Of a DNA stretch of 64,000 nt, positions 56,721 to 64,000 are shown piece after piece (the first letter of the stretch is position 1; every line of letters starts with the position of its first letter). The position numbers and the translations under genes are program-made. Origin of the DNA: Straminergon stramineum (Eukaryota > Streptophyta > Bryopsida > Hypnales > Calliergonaceae); contig OY987264.1 in NCBI GenBank assembly GCA_963920665.1, forward strand, positions 28,314,906 to 28,378,905, in the 5' to 3' direction. The notes beneath the pieces were generated by a model that saw only the letters and a list, made by a program, of their open reading frames with translations, did not search any database and had not been told where the DNA came from.

Positions 56721-59438
56721 TATTTATTATCTCCACCCAATGGGGAGAGAAATAGCAATGGTTCAAAAGTTTTACGTAAGTAAATGAAAGTGAAACATGT
56801 GCTACAAGAAATGTATCATAAAATACCATAGATGTAGAGCATTATCAACGGAAAAGAATTTTCAAAATAGATGCCAAAATTTTAGGAAAATTATGTTTTC
56901 AAAAAACTAAACAAAATTGTATGGTGAAAAAGAGAATATTGGCCAAAAAAATTATTCTTAGCATCAATTGCATTTTATTTTTCAGGAAAAAAAACAATTG
57001 TTTAGCAAAGAGGTGTCAACCTTGCCCTACACTTGCAGTAGTAGCACATTAGGGCTTGTCATTCTCAAGAATTTATCTAGTAAGACTAGTTGAATTGTGA
57101 CATGTGGATAATTATGATTAGTAGCATTCTTAGATTATCATAAAGTTTTTTTTTTATATATAATAATCAAGTAGGAAATTGTAATAAAGATCATATGAAA
57201 AGAAATGTACAAAAGTAACACATATAGAGTATATATTTGGGTAGAGAAATTGGGGAATAGTTTCTTGTTTATTTATTTGACACCCTTTCCCAAATAAATA
57301 ACATTGCTAGAAAATATTGTACCTACATAAACTATGTATTAGAAAACAACCGAACACTTCCTCCTAACTAGACCGACACGAAGCATTTCTTTGTATTTGC
57401 AATCAAATATAGTCACTCTCTAATCATAGAACATAACCTAACTCCCCTACAATTTATCCAACTCCCTTATTAAATATCCCTATCTTCATTTGCAATTTCC
57501 TGCTCACTTTACACCAATCACAAATACCAAATATTATCCCCCATGTCTTTGACTCCTCATTCTTTAGTTCTACAGAATAAAACATCATGCACCACCAATT
57601 AAAAAAGAGTCTCTATTTCAATAAAGAATGTTACATAATGATCACCTACAGAGGTTCATAAATTTATGAACATTTGTCATCTAATATAATGCCCTCATCT
57701 ATAGTGTTATCTATTTACGAGGTGTTTGTATGTATACCTACAATGAACCTCATTGATTCAATATCAAATTATAGAATAGTATCATTGGATGAAATAGTGC
57801 GCAAACACAAGCTTTGGGATGGATATCATGAAGGCTATGATTTAATAGATAAAATATGGCCAAGTTGAAGCTATACAAGCTTTCCAAACTAAGCTATGCA
57901 ATGGAATAAATAAAATTTGCAGTTGGAATTTGTTATATTGTAATTATAGAAATAAGCATTAATTGACGTATAGATGGATTGATTTGGATACAAATTGGAA
58001 AATTAGGGCAAGAAGGTTGGGCATTTTTAAAATGCATAGTGGCATTGAAATTTTATAAGTTTCATTACTTGGGCTTTAATTTATATTCATTTCTAAGAGC
58101 ACATTGATTTTGCATGAAAATAAAGGGTATAGAAAGCAAGGAATAGGTAGAAGCATGAAACAATGGTTGTGTTTTGGCTAATGAGAGTAATAGAGAGTTC
58201 TTTATGTAAAGCTTATTGTATTGAAAGTTAACAATAGCCTTTGAAATTGGTGAAAGGGTTTGTCATATATGATGTGTTTAGCTTCATTCAATTGATCTCT
58301 TCATGACAATGTCCTACAAAATTATATAAATATGATTGTCAATTTCATTAAATTAGTGAGATTCTCAATGCTAGAAATTGTGAAATACATCTCCACAAAT
58401 CTCTAAAAAATCAAACAAGTAAAAATTTACATTTTAGATGAAGTTCCTTAAAGAACTCTAGACACAAGTTGTGGACTTTTGTTAATTTCACAAAATTGAT
58501 GGATACAAACTTCATGTTTCAAAAACTCATCTAGCATGTTTATGACGCAAACTATGCAATCATATCATTTCTTAGGTACATAAGAGGCATGCATTTCATT
58601 GTAAATTTGGAAATTAAAAAAAAAAGGAAGAAAACCTCCCAAAATAAATAGATGAAAAATCTAGGTAGATCTCTAATAAGGAGATAGAGAAAGTGGAAAG
58701 GAAGTACCAGAAGGGTAATGCCAATTGAAATCCACATTGTCAAAAGAAAAGAGGATATGACTAGGAGATCCAATTTCCAATTTAACTTGCACACCCAATT
58801 AATAAATTGATGATGTAGTCTGAGTGTGAAAAGGGATTATCTACAAATTCCATTCTTGATTCCATTGCAACACACAAATAGCCCACTATAGTAAATAATA
58901 TTTTTTACTCCATATTTGAGCTTTTATTTAGTTTAATTTCAACAAAATCCAAAGCTAGTTTGGTGTCAACTTTGTAAAGTATACTTGAAATGTACCTATA
59001 ATGTAAGGTGAGGGTAATAACACAAACAAGGATTATACTCTTTAAAGATGGATTCCTTAAACAGAGTTGGATGTAGTGCTTCTAGGGAAGATACCTTTAA
59101 TACACTTTGCTCAAGACAATACCATGGATTGAAAATTGGTTGTGCTTAGATTTTGTTTCTTAAAAAATATAATAAATTCTTATGAAAACTTAGGCATGGT
59201 ATATTCTAATCACAACTATGGGTCACATCAAATTTGGAATGTGGATGAAAGTAGAATACAAGTAGGAAGAGATGGTTTAAAAGTCTTAGTCAGGAAGGGG
59301 ATAAGGAGTAAATTCTTTAATTGCAATTTAAAGAAAATGTAACATTGTTTGTACCTCTATCTAGGCAATCAAAAAAACAAATTCTAAATTTTTACCCCTT
59401 CAAGGGAGTGCAAAGAAGAAGAGACTTTGCTACATTTT
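56721..59438. other. AT-rich stretch, no gene recognised
   Basis: Short ORFs (57674-57868 plus, 58552-58794 minus, 59136-59342 plus) have no domain. Nothing else seen. Confidence 0.55.
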
Positions 59439-59442
59439 TTAA

Positions 59443-60364
59443 CCCCTAAAGTCCCATTATCCCCTTAAGGGACTAAATAGATTTCAAGCAAGCTCCTACA
59501 GTCTCAACATTCATCTTGATTTTTTGAAACTTTTTGGGAAGATAGAAAAATTCAATAGCTTTCTTAGAATATAATTTTTCTTTTAGTTAATGCTTGGGAG
59601 CAAAAGTTATGGCACAAAAGTCCTATTTATTGGTGCAATGGGTGGAAATCCTCTCACAAAAAAAATGAAAAAAAATGAAAAAAATTTGTTTCTCATAGAT
59701 CGTAATTTTATCTATATTGAAAGCTTTGATTCATTCCATTTGGATTTGTTTTGAGAAAGTTAAGGACAATCTTTTTCTAGGGGCAATTAGAGCATTTTCT
59801 TGAAAAAATAACTTGTAGGATTCATTTTTTGATGCAATTTTCACCATTTTTCAAATAAAATTGTTTTGCAAGGTTAAATTTTCTTATTTAAATAATTTAA
59901 CCATTGGGATTATAGTGTTTCAATCCCACCTTAGAGCTATTAACAATTTAGTTTTTCTTTCAATCTTGCAGCTACTTCTACTTAACAATTTTTTAAAGAA
60001 TGAAAATCAAGTGTGTATTTTTATAAAATGTTTTTCCTAGACTTTCCCTTTAATTCTTCCACACACAAAATTTTAAATTAAAAGTCTATTGTGCAAATTT
60101 TTCCCATAAATCACAATCAAAGTCATCTAAAATTGCAAGCTAGTGTTGAAAAGAACCCAATTGTTCCAAATTTGAATGCCAATATCTTCTAGTCTGTACT
60201 GTCAAACTTCATCAAAATTTTACCACATGATCTAAAACTAGTGAAGTACAAGATCTTGAGATTAGATTCTAAAAAAAATATTTTTTCTGTTTTCTTGGGT
60301 GAATGCAACAGAATTGGCAATTTTGAGTTGTTTTTGACAGAAAAATGGCCTTGGAATTTTGGGA
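59443..60364 (+). mobile_element. Diverged TTAA-flanked element, family A copy 4 (about 922 bp)
   Basis: Starts CCCCTAAAGTCCC after TTAA (59439-59442) and ends gaattttgggag before TTAA (60365-60368). The interior keeps family A landmarks in order (agctttgattcattccattt, accattgggatt), but it is more diverged than the other copies. Confidence 0.6.
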
Positions 60365-60496
60365 GTTAAGAAGGATGAGATTATGATAATCAATACAATT
60401 CAATGCTTAGATAACAAAATACCTCTTCAATGAAAATTGTGGAGTCACTTCATCTTCACAAAAGAGGAAATATGAGGTCTAGACCATGTCATTTAA

Positions 60497-61421
60497 CCCC
60501 TAAAGGACCAGCCTTGTGTTTTTGGCAACATAACTTTTTTGGGCAGGTACACGTGAGCGGAGATTTCACTCATTTAGGCTGAAATTTTTTGACAAGGTGT
60601 GGACGAGGAATATCTTCCATGCATGCAAAATTTCATTTCATTTGAGTATACAAGTAAAAAGTTATGATGCAAAATGTTGTTTATTTCTCAACTCGGGCAG
60701 CTCGGGCAGATTTGAAAAAATCACTTTTTTCAAAAATAAAAATTTGAAATTGATTTTCTAGATTTACATATATGGGGAAAGCTTTGAATTAGTCCATTTT
60801 GATCAATTTGATGAAAGTTATGAGGAATTTTAGTTTGCGGGCAGTTAAGGAATCTTTACTCTAAAATAAACTTTGAAGTCCTTTATTTAACTTGATTTTT
60901 CATATTTCTTGAAAAAATTAAAATTATAGGATGTAGATTTTTTATTAAAACATTACAACCATTGGGATTGTCATTTTTCAATTCCATAATTAAAATTTTG
61001 ACAATTTAGTATTTTGAATTATTCTCTACTTCTTTCTACTTACTATTTTTTTCCTATATGTTGTACAATTCCAAATGATTCGAAAATTTTCAAGAACATA
61101 GCCAACTTGCCTTGAAGAATGAATCCAAAGATGCACCACCATTTTGGACATTTTTTCATACAAATGTGACCTTCTGAAGTGCTGCTGCCCGGTATTTTGC
61201 AGGGCAAAAAAACTGATTTTTGTCACTTCAAATGTTAATATCTTCCACCCCACATGGTGGAAATTTCTGAAATTTTTTCCACATCTTTTCAAAACAACTT
61301 ACTACAAGATCCTACGGTTACATGTATTCTAAAATGTTTTTTTTCTTAAATTTATTTTTTGTGCTAAAAATGGCAGTTTTCGAACGTTTTTGGTGAAAAC
61401 ATAGTCAAGGAACTTTAAGGG
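60497..61421 (+). mobile_element. TTAA-flanked element, family A copy 2 (925 bp)
   Basis: Starts CCCCTAAAGGACC, ends aactttaaGGG, TTAA at 60493-60496 and 61422-61425. Close to the copy at 17578-18522, with shared aaaatttgaaattgattttc, attacaaccattgggattg and tcctacggttacatg. Confidence 0.8.
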
Positions 61422-61540
61422 TTAATGATTCAAGATGAACATGACTCAATTATGCATTTAGAAATAGCCAATTGAAAAAAAGAATTTGCACAAGATTTGT
61501 TATTCCGTTAGATGAAATTCAACCAATTTAAAGGTTTGCG

Positions 61541-61735
61541 AGTTCCTCCAAGTTCTTAGATTGTGGGAACTTGGCTATAGCAATAGGTTGATGCAGCAGA
61601 ACGATAGGCACGTCAAATAATAAAATTAATTCATTTTTTCATTTTTTCATTTTTTAATAATGTTTCGTTTTGACCAATAGTGGTTGGTTCCCAATAGGGC
61701 CGACCAACATGAAACGACCCCCAATGTAGCTAAAA
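61541..61735. repeat. Dispersed repeat with hairpin, copy 2
   Basis: agttcctccaagttcttaga followed by ttgtgggaacttgg, matching 44466-44700; the hairpin stem has one mismatch here. Lies between two family A elements. Confidence 0.5.
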
Positions 61736-61917
61736 AACATCTAATGTCACTTTCTTTCACTTCTCATGTTCAATAACCTTTAGACGTAGACATTTGTAAA
61801 CCTCTTAAAACAATATTTAGAGCCTTTAGAGATGTTGGGCTATGAGCCAGAGGAGACAAATGAGGGAACAAATTGTGGGAAAGAAGAACCTCAATCATTG
61901 GGCATCACTAGCTTTAA

Positions 61918-62853
61918 CCCCTAAAGTTTTTTGACTATGTTTTCACCAAAAACTCTACAAAATTGCCATTTCTAGTACAAGAACCAAATTTTAGAAAAAA
62001 AAACAATTTTAGACACATGTAACCGTAGGATCTTGTAGTAAGCTGGTTTGAAAACATGAGGAAAAAATTTCAGAAATTTCCACCATGTAGATTGCAAGAT
62101 ATTAGTGTTTAAATTGACAATAATACTTTTTTTGTCCATGCAAGAATCGGGGCAATTGCTCTTCACAAGGTCACATTTGTACAAAAAAATGTCCAAAATG
62201 GATGTGCGTCTTTGAATTCATTCTTCAAGGCAAATTGTCTACATGCTTGAAAAAATTCAAATCATTTGGAATTATACAACATATAGGAAAAAAATAGTAA
62301 GTACAAAGAAGTAGATAATGATTCAAAATACAAAATTGTTAAGAATTTTATTATGGATTTGAAAAATGACAATCCCAATGGTTGTAATGTTGTAATAAAC
62401 AATCTACATCCAATGATTTTATTTTTTTCAAAAAATATTGAAAATTGAGTTAAATGAAGGACTTCAAAGTTCATTTTAGAGTAGAGAATCCATAATTGCC
62501 CACAAACTAAAACTCCTCGTAACTTTCACCTCATAGATCAAAACAGAATTATTCAAAGCTTTTCAAGTATATCTAAATCTAGAAAACCAATTTCAAATTT
62601 TTACTTTTGAAAAAAGTGATTTTTTTTTATTTGCCCGAGTTGCCCGAGTTGCCCAAGTTAGGAAAGAAACTACATATCATGCAATAACTTTTTAACCATG
62701 TAGTCAAAAGTTATGAAAATTATTGGGCCTTAAAGCTACTCCTCAACCCTATGTTGTGTGAAAATTTCAAAGAAAAAAATTGAAAATTCGGCTCGTAGTG
62801 AGATGCCTAAAATATCTATAATGCCAAAAAAACCATGTTTGGGACTTTAGGGG
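61918..62853 (-). mobile_element. TTAA-flanked element, family A copy 3, inverted (936 bp)
   Basis: TTAA at 61914-61917 and 62854-62857, ends CCCCTAAAG and CTTTAGGGG. It is the reverse complement of the orientation of the copies at 17578 and 60497, and so forms a long inverted pair with the copy at 60497-61421, about 0.5 kb away. Confidence 0.8.
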
Positions 62854-62857
62854 TTAA

Positions 62858-64000
62858 GGAAAATATGCATGTTCATCTCAAAATATCAAGTTTGGATTCA
62901 AAGCAATTGGCCTAAAGCTTTGATTCTACGAAAATGAACTATAAGATGGGACTAGGTCAAGATTTTCGAGTGCAAGTTCGAGAGATTCTACATGAAAATA
63001 TTTGTTTAGTTCTGGATAATCTAGATGAAAACATTTGTCTAGCCCCAAGAGAGGTATAGCAAGGAGTGGTATATTCCACCTCATCATAATTGAATTTGTG
63101 GTGAAGTTGGGCAAACAAAAGATAAAGGTGGCCATTTGGATGCCAAACTTTTTTTTGAATTTTCCCTCAAGATTTTAGATATTTTTTCATTGGCCTTATT
63201 TTAATTCCAACTTTTCTTGTTGTAGATTCTTTCTTGTTTTGGCTGCAAGTTTAGCAAATTTTAGAGGAGGTGAATTCTAGTTTGTTTTATTCCTTTTTCA
63301 TTGTGAAGTTGTGAAGAGATAGCTATGTTATAGTATAGTTGTTGTAAGGAAAAATTTTTAGTTCTAAATTTTAGACAATTTTGTTTGAAAAATTAGTGGA
63401 AAGTAGGGCTATTTTTTTGGCTTTATAGTGCCAGATTGCACCAGAAAAAAATAATTTGGCTAACAAATGGCAAAAATTCGTGAAGTTTTTTGCCAAAAAA
63501 CTTTGAATTGAAAAAAAATCTTCGATGAAATCGCCCAATTGTGGATGAAAATAGAATTATGGACATTTGATACAATATTTTCTATCCAGTATGTGGATGA
63601 ATGTTGAAATTTGGAGCACCATTGTAACATTTAATATCGCCACTTTGGCACTTCGTAAAAAATGAAAAAAACAACCTGGTGGAAAGCTTAGATTTTTTGC
63701 TTTTGTGATTGTACTATGTGCAATTGGCTATAGACTATAGTAGTGTATGATGTATGTAAACTTATGCTACTAATCCTAAACTACATATAAAATTTATTTT
63801 GAGGTTGTAATGAAAATCCAATCCAAATAGAATTGGATAGAAAGATATTTGAGGCCTCTTGACTTCTAAAGCCTCTTCTTTTAATTGTAATTGAAATTTT
63901 GGTTTTCTTGAAATTTTTGTAAGATTGGTAATGCATAATCATCATTTAGTTTTGTTTTACTTGTATGAGATGTTGGAATATATTAGCAAATGCTAGAATA
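62858..64000. other. AT-rich stretch, no gene recognised
   Basis: About 63.4-63.66 kb has wording similar to 35.9-36.18 kb (gtggatgaatg, atcgccatcttggcac-like) and may be another family D relic. No gene seen. Confidence 0.45.

Noticed and set aside
1..64000. CRISPR arrays, bacterial operons, rRNA genes, phage genes
   Set aside because: No regularly spaced direct repeats, no bacterial gene organisation and no rRNA sequence; the window is eukaryotic with spliceosomal introns.

Overview
The window looks like nuclear DNA of a land plant. Three intron-containing genes have plant-type orthology: a one-zinc-knuckle SR splicing factor, a CC1-like/RBM39 splicing factor, and an FMN-binding split-barrel/DUF2470 protein with a plastid-type leader. 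Introns are GT-AG, exons are short, and the genes sit in AT-rich DNA full of small DNA transposons. I cannot name the species. Most ORFs of 60-140 codons here are chance readings of AT-rich sequence and are left out.

Layout. 1-7 kb: AT-rich, with a CACTA-like element (987-2207) and a decayed minus-strand copy of part of the SR gene (2300-2810). 7.07-10.44 kb: a GC-rich insertion with two minus-strand ORFs separated only by an in-frame amber codon. 12.5-14.45 kb: a broken hAT transposase (minus). 14.5-26.4 kb: no gene; minisatellites and one TTAA-flanked element. 26.72-28.82 kb: the RSZ22-type SR gene (plus). 30.8-38.5 kb: nested TTAA elements, a Stowaway-like element and a PIF/Harbinger-like element. 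39.2-42.9 kb: the FMN/DUF2470 gene (minus). 43.3-49.2 kb: more TTAA elements and decayed sequence. 50.96-56.43 kb: the RBM39-like gene (minus, 13 coding exons). 59.4-62.9 kb: three more TTAA elements.

Most interesting points. (1) The SR gene has two tandem 89-nt versions of its second RRM exon, 54 bp apart. Using exactly one gives the full protein, while using both or neither gives an early stop, so this is a candidate mutually exclusive exon pair. The decayed copy 24 kb away carries both versions plus introns. (2) At least nine elements in several size classes (about 0.14, 0.22, 0.43, 0.64 and 0.93 kb) begin CCC(C/T)T and are flanked on both sides by TTAA. They nest in one another and share target sites, which suggests one TTAA-specific transposition system. 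(3) A 2-kb Harbinger-like element sits inside one of these with a clean TAA duplication, so the pre-insertion site can be rebuilt.

Two of the three genes act in pre-mRNA splicing in the nucleus (an RNA-binding SR protein and a U2AF-related factor). The third probably acts in the chloroplast. I see no evidence that the three are co-regulated. All exon structures were assigned by eye from reading frame, splice signals and family knowledge; no alignment or transcript data were used.
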